Source of the DNA: Alphaproteobacteria bacterium
GTDB taxonomy: Bacteria; Pseudomonadota; Alphaproteobacteria; UBA828
DNA: 64,000 nucleotides
NCBI GenBank assembly: GCA_022826345.1
Contig: JAJDVB010000141.1
Location: 49,252-113,251 of the forward strand
Direction of reading: 5' to 3'
In this document: in pieces, positions 47,464 through 56,600 of the stretch
How the letters are laid out: each line of letters begins with the position of its first letter
How positions within the stretch are numbered: the first letter of the stretch is position 1
Notes under the pieces: model-generated
The model's input: only the letters and a program-made list of their open reading frames with translations
The model's database searches: none
Told to the model about the DNA's origin: nothing
Translations under genes and position numbers: made by a program

Positions 47464-48894
47464 TTGGCATCGGCGGACCTGGAGCTTTGCTATCTCTCGG
47501 CGAGCGAGGCGTTGACGCGCTTCAAGGCGCGCACGCTCTCGCCCGTGGAGCTGCTGGACGCGCAGATCGCGCGCACGCAGGCGGTCAACCCCAAGCTCAA
47601 CGCCATCACCTACGACTACTTCGACCGGGCACGCGAGCAGGCGAAGAAGGCCGAGACGAAATACGGCAAGACCGACGGCCGGCTGCGCGCACTGGAAGGC
47701 GTGCCGGTCGCGATCAAGGACTTCCACACGGTCGAGGGCGAGATCACCACCCTCGGCTCGAAGATCTTCGAGGATTTCAGGCCGGACTACACCGCGCCCA
47801 CGGTGGACCGGCTGCTGCGTGCCGGCGCCATCATGCATATGCGCTCCACATCGCCGGAGTTCGCCCACTCGGGCGCCACCCACAGCCCGCTCTGGGGTGT
47901 CACACGCAACCCGTGGAACCTGGAGTACACCCCAGGCGGCTCCTCCGGCGGCGCGGGCGCGGTGGTCGCCGCCGGCATGGCGACACTTGCCGACGGGACC
48001 GACGGCGGCGGCTCCATCCGCATCCCGGCCGCAGCCTGCGGCCTCTTCGGCTACAAGCCGCCCTTCGGCCGCAACCCGCTGGACCGCGACCATCCCTTCG
48101 AGACCATCCTGCACTACGGCCCGATCGTCCGCACCGTGGCCGATGCCGCGCTGATGCAAAACGTCATGTCCGGCCAACACCCGGAGGACCACCGCTCCCT
48201 GCCGGGCCGGGTCCGATTGCCGGCCAGCTACGAGGGCATCCGCGGCTTCAAGGTCGCCCTCAGCATGGATCTGGGCTACCTCCAGGTCGATCCGGAGGTG
48301 GAGGAGGCGACGCGCCGCGCGGCGGCGATATTCCGGGAGCTCGGCTGCGAGGTGGAGGAGGTCGATCTCGGCTGGGACTACGGCGCCCTCGACATCTGCG
48401 TGACCTGGTGGGAGGGCATCTTTGCGGGCCTCGTCGGCCAGTACCTGCCGCGCTGGCAGTACGAGATGGACCCCTTCGTCGTGAAGCTGGTGGAGCGGGG
48501 CCTCAGGCTCAGCGCCGCCCGCCTCTACCAGTGTTACGAGGCGCGTGGCCGGATGTGGCAACAGCTGCAGCCGATCCTCAAGTCCCACGACATCCTGATC
48601 TGCCCGACGAATACGGTGCCGGCAGTCAAGGCCGACCATGACAATGCGAACCCGGATTTTCGGATCAACGGGGTACGGGTCATGGCTTACGGCGGCTGGA
48701 TCGCGACCTACGGCTTCAATCAGGTGAGCCAATGCCCGGTGATGAGCGTGCCGACCGGGTTCTCCGCCAGCGGCGTGCCGATCGGGATGCAGATCGTGGG
48801 GCGGCCCTATGACGATCATTCCGTGTTCCGCGCTGCTGCCGCGTTCGAGGCCGCGACCCGGCCCTGGCAGAACAAGCGGCCCGCGATCGAATAA
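47464..48894 (+). CDS. amidase signature family enzyme, copy 2
   Basis: A 476-residue paralogue of the preceding amidase, matching it along its whole length with the same catalytic Lys (GVPVAIKDFHTVEGEI) and serines (TPGGSSGGAGAVVAAGM, DGTDGGGSIRIPAAACG). The start is TTG behind GGGAGG and aligns exactly with the ATG of copy 1. Differences are spread over the substrate-side loops (for instance THSPLWGVTRNPWNLEYT versus ITRNPWNLDYT), so specificity may have diverged. Thirty-five bases separate it from the GST gene. Confidence 0.92.
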   Translation: MASADLELCYLSASEALTRFKARTLSPVELLDAQIARTQAVNPKLNAITYDYFDRAREQAKKAETKYGKTDGRLRALEGVPVAIKDFHTVEGEITTLGSKIFEDFRPDYTAPTVDRLLRAGAIMHMRSTSPEFAHSGATHSPLWGVTRNPWNLEYTPGGSSGGAGAVVAAGMATLADGTDGGGSIRIPAAACGLFGYKPPFGRNPLDRDHPFETILHYGPIVRTVADAALMQNVMSGQHPEDHRSLPGRVRLPASYEGIRGFKVALSMDLGYLQVDPEVEEATRRAAAIFRELGCEVEEVDLGWDYGALDICVTWWEGIFAGLVGQYLPRWQYEMDPFVVKLVERGLRLSAARLYQCYEARGRMWQQLQPILKSHDILICPTNTVPAVKADHDNANPDFRINGVRVMAYGGWIATYGFNQVSQCPVMSVPTGFSASGVPIGMQIVGRPYDDHSVFRAAAAFEAATRPWQNKRPAIE

Positions 48895-48929
48895 TAGAAC
48901 GCCGCAGGACGCGCTGAGGAGGAGCGACG

Positions 48930-49559
48930 ATGAAGCTTTACAGTTGGGGGGCAGCGCCCAATCCGCGCCGGGTACTAATCTACATGGCCGAGAAGGGCAT
49001 CGAGATTCCGGTGGTGGAGGCCGGCGAGGGCGCGCATCTCACCGACGACTTCCTCGCCCGCTACGACGGGCGGATCGTGCCGATGCTGGAGCTCGACGAC
49101 GGCACGCAGATCGGCGAGGCGATGGCGATCTGCCGTTATCTGGAGGAGGCGTATCCGGCCCCGCCCCTCTTTGGCGTGAACCGGCGGGACCGCGCGATGG
49201 TGGACATGTGGGAGCGCCGCGCCGAGAACGAGGGCTTCAACGGCGTGGCGGAGGTGTTCCGCAATTCCACCCCCGCCTTCGCTGGCCGCGGGCTGCCGGG
49301 CTTCGAAGAGCCGATCGAGCAGATTTCCGACTTGGTCGAGCGGGGCAAGAAGCGGCTCGCCCGCTTCTACGGGCGCATCGAACGCCAGCTTGCGGACAAC
49401 CGCTTCATCGCAGGCTCTCGTTTCAGCGTCGCCGACATCACTGCGCTCTGCATCGTCGACTTCGCGACCAGGGGGGCTAAGGTCGGGCTGCCGGAGGATC
49501 ACACCAACGCTCGGCGCTGGCACGCCGAGGTCTCCGCCCGCCCGAGCATTGCGGGTTGA
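48930..49559 (+). CDS. glutathione S-transferase
   Basis: A 209-residue cytosolic GST. The thioredoxin-like N-terminal domain opens MKLYSWGAAPNPRRVLIYMAE, with the cis-Pro in GRIVPMLELDDGTQIGEAMAI where the Glu-Ala-Met binds the glutathione gamma-glutamyl group. The all-helical C-terminal domain has NRFIAGSRFSVADITALC. It follows the amidase pair and could detoxify an electrophile from that pathway, though that is inference. It ends 59 bases before xseB. Confidence 0.92.
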   Translation: MKLYSWGAAPNPRRVLIYMAEKGIEIPVVEAGEGAHLTDDFLARYDGRIVPMLELDDGTQIGEAMAICRYLEEAYPAPPLFGVNRRDRAMVDMWERRAENEGFNGVAEVFRNSTPAFAGRGLPGFEEPIEQISDLVERGKKRLARFYGRIERQLADNRFIAGSRFSVADITALCIVDFATRGAKVGLPEDHTNARRWHAEVSARPSIAG

Positions 49560-49618
49560 CTGGAACGCCACAGAGCCTGCGGGTTGCCGCGTATCGGGGC
49601 ACGCCATAGACTCGCTCC

Positions 49619-49867
49619 ATGGGACAGGGCGGCGAGAAGGACGGCGAGGTGCAGACCTTCGAGAGCGCGATGCGCGAGCTCGAAGGGATCGTGCACGAGC
49701 TCGAGGCTGGCGAGACCGGCCTCGAAGCGGCGATCGCGGCCTATGAGCGCGGTGTCAAGCTGAAGACGTTCTGCGAGGAGAAGCTCAGGCAGGCCGAACT
49801 CCGCGTGGAGAAGATCGATAGTGACGCCGCCGGCGCCGTCCGCACGGAGCCGTTCGAGACCGGCTGA
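49619..49867 (+). CDS. xseB: exodeoxyribonuclease VII small subunit
   Basis: An 82-residue acidic helical protein with the XseB core FESAMRELEGIVHELEAGETGLEAAIAAYERG, shown here by FESAMRELEGIVHELEAGE and AYERGVKLKTFCEEKLRQAE. It forms the nuclease together with XseA, encoded elsewhere, and degrades single-stranded DNA. It heads the standard xseB-ispA group; ispA starts nine bases later. Confidence 0.95.
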   Translation: MGQGGEKDGEVQTFESAMRELEGIVHELEAGETGLEAAIAAYERGVKLKTFCEEKLRQAELRVEKIDSDAAGAVRTEPFETG

Positions 49868-49876
49868 GGGTGCCGG

Positions 49877-50764
49877 GTGAGATCGCTGGAGGATGCGCTC
49901 CGCGAGTCCGCGGAGGCCGTAGACCAAGCCCTCGAATCGCTGGTTCCCGCGCCTGACGGTGCCGACGGGCGGCTCTTCGAGGCGATGCGCTATTCTCTCT
50001 TTGCCGGCGGCAAGCGGCTCCGGCCCTTTCTGGTGCTCTCGGGCGCCGACCTCTTCGAGGTGCCGCGCGCCTGGTCCGTCAACACCGCCGCCGCCATCGA
50101 GATGGTGCACACCTACTCGCTGGTCCACGACGACCTGCCCGCGATGGACGACGACGACCTGCGCCGCGGCAAGCCCACCTGCCATATCGCCTTCGACGAG
50201 GCGACCGCGATCCTGGTGGGCGATTCCCTGCTCACCCTCGCCTTCGAGGCGGTGACGACGCCAGCAGGGCATCCGGACGCAGCCGTGCGCGCGGAACTCG
50301 CGTGCGCGCTGGCGCAGGCGGCGGGCGCAGACGGCATGGCCGGCGGCCAGGCCATCGACCTCGCGGCTGAAAGTCGGGATCTTACCCTCGACGAGGTGAT
50401 CCGGCTGCAGCGGCTCAAGACTGGCGCGCTCTTCGGCTTCTCCTGCGAGGCCGGCGCCATCCTCGCGCGGGAGGACGGTGCGGCCCGCAAGGCGCTCCGC
50501 GACTATGCCGCCTGTATCGGGCTCGCGTTCCAGATCGCCGACGACCTGCTCGACCACGAGGGCACGGAGGCCGACCTCGGCAAGGCCGTGGGCAAGGACG
50601 CCGCCGCCGGCAAGGCGACCTTCGTGGGCCTGCTCGGTGCGGAGGAAGCGCGTCAGCGGGCCGAGGCGCTGGTGGACGATGCCGTCGCCGCGCTCAGCGC
50701 CTTCGACGAGAAGGCCGCGCCGCTCCGCGCCGTCGCCCGCTATATCGTGGAGCGCCGCCACTGA
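49877..50764 (+). CDS. ispA: polyprenyl (farnesyl) diphosphate synthase
   Basis: A 295-residue isoprenyl transferase. The first aspartate-rich motif is HDDLPAMDDDDLRRGKPTCH and the second is FQIADDLLDHEGTEADLGK; LFAGGKRLRPFLVL binds isopentenyl diphosphate. It condenses DMAPP and IPP to GPP/FPP for quinone, undecaprenyl and hopanoid synthesis. It starts at GTG. In many alphaproteobacteria dxs follows ispA; here tlyA follows directly. Confidence 0.95.
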   Translation: MRSLEDALRESAEAVDQALESLVPAPDGADGRLFEAMRYSLFAGGKRLRPFLVLSGADLFEVPRAWSVNTAAAIEMVHTYSLVHDDLPAMDDDDLRRGKPTCHIAFDEATAILVGDSLLTLAFEAVTTPAGHPDAAVRAELACALAQAAGADGMAGGQAIDLAAESRDLTLDEVIRLQRLKTGALFGFSCEAGAILAREDGAARKALRDYAACIGLAFQIADDLLDHEGTEADLGKAVGKDAAAGKATFVGLLGAEEARQRAEALVDDAVAALSAFDEKAAPLRAVARYIVERRH

Positions 50765-51513
50765 GCTGCCAGGCGCGGGGCAAGGAGCGGCTCGACACTC
50801 TGCTGGTCGCGCGTGGCCTCGCCGAGACCAGGGCCAAGGCGCAGGCGCTGCTGCTGGCAGGCCGGGTGTACGCCGGCGAGCGCCGGCTCGAAAAGCCCGG
50901 TATGCAGGTCGACTGTGCGCTTCCGCTCACGGTCAGGGGTGCGGATCATCCGTGGGTCTCCCGCGGCGGCATCAAGCTGGATCACGCGCTCACGCATTTC
51001 GGAATCGACCCGAGCGGGCTCACCGCGCTCGATATCGGCGCCTCCACCGGGGGCTTCACCGATGTGCTTTGCCAGCGGGGCGCGCAGCGGGCTTACGCAG
51101 TCGATGTCGGCTACGGCCAGCTTGACGCGCGCCTGCGCGACGATAGCCGCGTCACCGTGCTGGAGCGGACCAACGCGCGTTACCTCTCACGGGAGCAGGT
51201 GCCGGAGCCGATCGACCTCATCGTGTGCGACGCGAGCTTCATCGGCCTGCGCACGATCCTGCCGGCACCGCTCGCGCTCGCGGTCGCCGGCGCGCGCCTC
51301 GTCGCGCTCATCAAGCCGCAGTTCGAGGCCGGGCGCGAACGCGTCGGCAAGGGCGGCATCGTCCGAGACCCCGCCGTTCACGTCGAAGTCTGCGAGACGA
51401 TATGCAACTGGCTCCGTGCGGACGGCTGGCCGGTGATCGGCCTCACGGAAAGCCCGATCAAGGGCCGCGACGGCAATACCGAGTTCCTGATTGCGGCACG
51501 GCGCGAGTCGTAA
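50761..51513 (+). CDS. tlyA: TlyA-family rRNA 2'-O-methyltransferase, apparent CTG start
   Basis: A 250-residue protein with an N-terminal S4 RNA-binding domain (ERLDTLLVARGLAETRAKAQ) and an FtsJ-like methyltransferase domain (LDIGASTGGFTDVL). The K-D-K-E tetrad is present: GGIKLDHAL, CDASFIGL, LIKPQFEAG and GNTEFLI. The first ATG/GTG/TTG in frame is the GTG at 50866, which would cut most of the S4 domain. The frame continues back to a CTG at 50761 that overlaps the ispA stop (CTGA) and has GGAG nine bases upstream, so I take CTG as the start. Confidence 0.85.
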   Translation: MSCQARGKERLDTLLVARGLAETRAKAQALLLAGRVYAGERRLEKPGMQVDCALPLTVRGADHPWVSRGGIKLDHALTHFGIDPSGLTALDIGASTGGFTDVLCQRGAQRAYAVDVGYGQLDARLRDDSRVTVLERTNARYLSREQVPEPIDLIVCDASFIGLRTILPAPLALAVAGARLVALIKPQFEAGRERVGKGGIVRDPAVHVEVCETICNWLRADGWPVIGLTESPIKGRDGNTEFLIAARRES

Positions 51514-51522
51514 GAGTTTCAA

Positions 51523-53619
51523 TCAGTCGAGGGGAAGCAGTTCGACGATCTCGCGTCTGAAGGGAACGTCGTCGTTGCTCGCCGCCGGCCCGTCCAGATC
51601 CTCTGCGTAGCGGCGGCCGGCATAGACCGCGTGGGCGATGGTCGCCGGTGCCAGCGCGTCGCCGATGGTGGTGACCGTTTCGATGCCTGCGTCCTTCCAG
51701 TCCTCGGCGCGCGTGGCAAGCTCGCGGGCGAGGCGGTCCTCCGGTTGGCGCGAGGTGACCAGCACCACCGTATCGGCTTCGATCTCCTCCGTGCGGCCGG
51801 TGAAGACGCAGGAGGCCGTGATGGAACCTTCCGAGACGGCGTCGAGATTCGTGAAGCTGCGGATGGTCACGCCCTTCTCCAGGAGCCGCGTCTGGATGAA
51901 GTGCTGCTCCATCGTGTTCCGGGTCCAGGTCGAAGCCTCGGAAGCCGGCGTCAGGTAGTGAAGCTTGCAACCGTGGTCGGCGAGCAGCTCCGCCAGCACC
52001 CCGCCCATGTAGTAGTGATCGTCGTCCCAAACCACGACGCGCGTCCCCGCCGATGGCAAGGCGCCATCCATGATGTCGCCGGGAGTCAGCACCCGCGCAC
52101 CGGCCGCGATCGGCATGGGCTGCGCCCGGTGGTGGCCGAGACCGTCCGCCCGCCAGCGCGCGCCAGTGGCGACGACGACACGGGGCACGCCGAATTCCAG
52201 CACGGAACCAGCGTCGAGGTCGGAATCGAAGTAGACCGCCACGTTCGGCAGTTGATGAAGCTGCTGCTCGCGGTAGTCGCGGACCCGGCCCCAGGCGGCG
52301 AGCCCCGGCAGCCGGCATTCCCGCGCGACGCGGCCACCGAGCGCCGTGCCCTTCTCCGCCAGCGTCACCTCGTAGCCACGCTTGCCGAGCGCCTGCGCCG
52401 CTTCGAGGCCCGCCGGCCCCGCACCCACGATCAGGACGGGCTTCTCCGATTCGCGCGGCCGGATACGCTCCGGGTGCCAGCCCTTGCGCCACTCCTCGCT
52501 CATGGTCGGGTTCTGGGTGCAGCGGATCGGCGACATGGTGAAGTCGCCCGAGACGCAGATGTTGCAGCCGATGCATTCGCGGATGTCGTCGAGGCGCCCT
52601 TCCTCGATCTTCTTGGGCAGGAAGGGGTCGGCGATGGAGGGTCGGGCGCAGCCGATGAAGTCGGCGATCCCCTTGTTGACGACCGAGACCATTCGATCGG
52701 GTGAGGTGTAGCGCCCGACGACGACGACCGGCTTCGTGGTGAGCGTCTTCACTCCCTGGACGAAGGGCTCCTGCCAGCCTTCATCGCCGAACCGCGACGT
52801 CATGGAATCGTTTGGCCAGGCCGCCAGCGACAGGTCCCAGAGGTCCGGCAGCTCGGCGATTAGGCCGATCAGCTCCTCCACCTCCGCCTTCTCCAGGCCG
52901 CCGGAACCCAGAAGCTCGTCGAGGGCGATCCGGCACGGCACGGCGCAGGTGTCGCCCACGGCATCCCTGGTGTCGCCGATGATCTCTTCCAGCAGGCGCA
53001 CGCGGTTGCGTGGAGACCCGCCGTACTCGTCGCTCCGCCGGTTGTGATGGCGGGAGAGAAAGTGGTGCAGGATGCTGAGCGCGTGGCCGGCGTAGACGTA
53101 GACCAGGTCGAACCCGGCCTGCCGCGCCCTGAGCGCCGCCTCGCGGTGCCAGCGGCGGAGGTCGCGGATGTCCTGCTTGTCCATCGCGCGGGCCTGCAAC
53201 GGCTCGTAGCCGGCGGTCGTGACCGGCATCGCGGACGCGGCGAGCGGCACCTCGCGCGCATAGTGGTTGGCGGCGTGCGGGCCGTTGTGGGCAAGCTCGA
53301 TCCCTGCTAGTGCGCCGAACTCGTGGATGCGGTCCGCGGTCCGCGCCAGCATCGGGATGTCGCGGTCGTCCCAGAGCCGGAGCTCGATGAAGGGGGCCAC
53401 GTCCGACGTGGGGTGGATCTCCACCTCCTCGGTGCAGACCACGGCCCAGCCGCCCTCGGCCTTGACCCCGCGCATCCAGGCGAGCGCCGTGGGGTCGCGG
53501 TGGCCCATGCCGTTGCAGTGCGGCACTTGGAAGAAGCGGTTCTTCGCGGTTACCGGGCCGATCGCGACGGGCTCGAAAAGCACGTCGAAGCGAGGGTCGC
53601 GCTGTGCGCCGCTGGTCAT
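51523..53619 (-). CDS. trimethylamine dehydrogenase-like flavoprotein (old yellow enzyme fused to FAD/NAD domains)
   Basis: A 698-residue iron-sulfur flavoenzyme matching TMADH end to end. The FMN barrel has FQVPHCNG with Cys35, the position of the 6-S-cysteinyl-FMN link. The 4Fe-4S cluster uses Cys349, 352, 355 and 367 (CIGCNICVSGDFTMSPIRC). An ADP-binding domain follows (VLIVGAGPAGLEAAQALG). The aromatic box that binds trimethylammonium is not conserved: Tyr60 is replaced by Glu65 and the Trp355 region by SGDF. It may demethylate or oxidise another amine, such as an N-methylated amino acid. It lies 79 bases after putA. Confidence 0.9.
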   Translation of the reverse strand: MTSGAQRDPRFDVLFEPVAIGPVTAKNRFFQVPHCNGMGHRDPTALAWMRGVKAEGGWAVVCTEEVEIHPTSDVAPFIELRLWDDRDIPMLARTADRIHEFGALAGIELAHNGPHAANHYAREVPLAASAMPVTTAGYEPLQARAMDKQDIRDLRRWHREAALRARQAGFDLVYVYAGHALSILHHFLSRHHNRRSDEYGGSPRNRVRLLEEIIGDTRDAVGDTCAVPCRIALDELLGSGGLEKAEVEELIGLIAELPDLWDLSLAAWPNDSMTSRFGDEGWQEPFVQGVKTLTTKPVVVVGRYTSPDRMVSVVNKGIADFIGCARPSIADPFLPKKIEEGRLDDIRECIGCNICVSGDFTMSPIRCTQNPTMSEEWRKGWHPERIRPRESEKPVLIVGAGPAGLEAAQALGKRGYEVTLAEKGTALGGRVARECRLPGLAAWGRVRDYREQQLHQLPNVAVYFDSDLDAGSVLEFGVPRVVVATGARWRADGLGHHRAQPMPIAAGARVLTPGDIMDGALPSAGTRVVVWDDDHYYMGGVLAELLADHGCKLHYLTPASEASTWTRNTMEQHFIQTRLLEKGVTIRSFTNLDAVSEGSITASCVFTGRTEEIEADTVVLVTSRQPEDRLARELATRAEDWKDAGIETVTTIGDALAPATIAHAVYAGRRYAEDLDGPAASNDDVPFRREIVELLPLD

Positions 53620-53698
53620 ATCTGACCTCCGTAAGTCTTCTGGGGGCAGCTTACGTGATCGCGGCCCGTGCCGTTGAGACCGTCGCGAGAAGTACGGG

Positions 53699-56600
53699 TT
53701 ATCCCCCTGCCGCGGCGAGCAGCGATGCGTTGCCGCCCGCCGCCGTGGTGTCGACGCAGAGGTGGCGCTCCAGCACGTAGCGCTCGGGCGCGTCAGGCTC
53801 CGCGATCAGCGACAGGATCGGACCGGGACGACGCGCGAGCGCGGCGCGCACCGTTGCGAGCACATCCCGATCCGCGACGCAGGCAACGGCGGCGATGCCG
53901 GCCAGGCTGGCGAGCGCGTCGGGCTCGATTTGACCGTCGAGCACGACCACACGCGGATCGGTCGCGTGAGCGGTGAGCGCCGCGCTCGCACCGGCGGCGA
54001 CCGCCACCACGGCGTTTCCCGCCTCGCGGGCCGCCGCGACCTGCGTCTGCACCGCGTCGGCGCCGGGGCCGAGGCAGAGCACCACGCCACGGGGCACGAA
54101 CGAGAACCGGTTGGATTCGCCGGTCGGGCCGGGGAGATCCAGCGGTGCGAAGCGGCCGCCGTCTCCGTGATGCGTCCCCGCCGCGAGGGCGCGGCCGGCG
54201 TCGGCGATGGCGGCGGCGAGCAACGCCTCGTCGATCACCGCGCCCGAGGGCCGGCCGCCGGCGGGAGCGGCACCGGCCGTGAGACGGCCCACGTAGTGCG
54301 GTCCTCCGGCCTTCGGTCCGGTCCCGCTCAGGCCCTCGCCGCCGAAGGGCTGCGAGCCCACCACCGCGCCGATCTGGTTGCGATTGACGTAGATGTTGCC
54401 CGCGCGCACGCGATCGACGATGTGCTGCACGCGATCGTCGATACGCGTGTGCAGGCCGAAGGTGAGGCCATGGCCGGCCTCGTTGACGGCATCGACGACG
54501 GCGTCGATCTCGTCGGCCCCGAATGTGGCGACGTGCAGCACCGGCCCGAAGATTTCCTCTTCGAGCGCCCCGATGCCATCGACCCTCAGCACTGTCGGCG
54601 GCACGAAGGTGCCGTCCCCCGGCGCCGCGAGCCGCTTGAGCAGGCGTCCCTCCCGCTCGGCCTCGGCGCAGTGCGCCTCGATGCGGACCTGCGCGTCCGT
54701 GTCGATCACCGGGCCGATGTCCGTGGCGAGGTCCCAGGGGTCGCCGACGCGAAGCTCGTCCATGGCGCCCAACAGCATGTCCAGAATCCGTTCCTCCACT
54801 TCGCGCTGGATGTAGAGGATGCGCAGCGCCGAGCAGCGCTGGCCGGCGCTCTGGAAGGCGGAGGCGACGATGTCGCGCACCGCCTGCTCGGGCAGCGCGG
54901 TGGAATCCACGATCATCGCGTTGAGCCCGCCGGTCTCGGCGATGAGTGGCGCTTGCGGAGCGAGGTGCCGCGCCATCGCGCGGTCGATGAGCCGGGCGGT
55001 CCCGGTCGAGCCGGTGAAGCAGACGCCGTCGATGCGGGGGTCGGCGACGAGAGCCGCACCCACCGAAGCGCCGCCGCCGGGCAATAGCTGCACTGCCGCG
55101 CGCGGGATGCCGGCCTCGTGCATCAGCGCGACTGCGCGTGCCGCGATCAGCGGCGTCTGCTCCGCCGGCTTGGCGATGACCGCGTTGCCGGCGGCGAGCG
55201 CCCCGAGAACCTGGCCGGAGAAGATGGCGAGCGGAAAGTTCCAGGGCGAGATGCAGGCGATCACGCCGCGCGGGGTGCGGCGGCCCTCACCGCTCAAGCG
55301 CAGTGCTTCGCTCGCATAGAAGCGCGCGAAGTCGCAGGCCTCGCGTACCTCCGCCACACAATCCGGCAAGGTCTTGCCCGCCTCGCGCGCGGCGAGCGCG
55401 AAGAGTTCCGCCGCGTGCTCCTCGTAGAGATCGGCCACGCGGCGGAGACGGCTCGCGCGTTCCTCGACGCTCAGCGACGCCCACGCCGCTGCGCCGCTCC
55501 GGGCCGCCTCCAGGGCCGTTTCGATGTCGGACGGCGCGGCTTGCGTGACGTAGCCCACGATGTCGTCCGGGCGCGCCGGGTTCCGCACCGCCGTACGCTC
55601 GGCGCCAAGGGCTTCGCCTGCGATCATCGGCCCGGCTTCCCAGACCTCGTTACGGATGGGCGCGCGAGCGGCCTCGATGGCATCGACGGTGAGGGGGTCG
55701 GTGAGGTCCCATCCCTTTGCGTTGCAGCGGGCGGGGGCGAAGAGGGCGGGCGGCGCCGCGATGGCCGGGTTCGCGATGGCGCCGCCGAGCTCTTCCACCG
55801 CCGCGACCGGATCGCGCGCGATCTCGTCGGCCGTCACGCTCTCGTCCACGATCCGGTTTACGAACGAGCTGTTGGCGCCGTTCTCCAGCAGGCGGCGGAC
55901 GAGATAGGCGAGCAGGTCGTGATGCGCGCCCACCGGCGCGTAGATGCGGCAGCGCAGGCCATGCGCTCCACGCACCGCCCCGTGCAACGCCTCGCCCATG
56001 CCGTGCAGGCGCTGGAACTCGAAATCCGCGCGTTCGCCCGCCATGTGCAGCACCGCCGCCACCGTGTGCGCGTTGTGGGTCGCGAACTGCGGATAGAGGC
56101 GGTCCGTCATCCCGAGCAGCCGGCGTGCGCAGGCGAGAAAGCAGACATCGGTGCCGGCCTTGCGGGTGAAGACCGGGAAGCCCGCGAGGCCCTGTACCTG
56201 AGCGCGCTTGATTTCGGTATCCCAGTAGGCGCCCTTAACCAGCCGCACCATCATGCGGCGCCCGTGTGCGCCGGCGAGCGCATAGACCCAATTGATGACG
56301 TGCGCGGCCCGCTTTCCGTAGGTCTGCACCACGACGCCGAAGCCGTCCCACCCTGCGAGTGCGGGATCGGCCAGCACCGCCTCGATGACATCGAGCGAGA
56401 GGTCGAGGCGGTCCGCCTCCTCGGCATCGACGTTGAGGCTGATGCCGGCCGACTTGGCGAGCAATGCCAACGCGCCGAGGTGGGCCGCAACCTCCGTCAA
56501 CACCCGGTCACGCTGAGCGAACTCGTAGCGCGGGTGCAGCGCCGAGAGCTTGACCGAGACCCCCGGCCGGTCGCGGATACTCGCGCCCCGGCCGACATCG

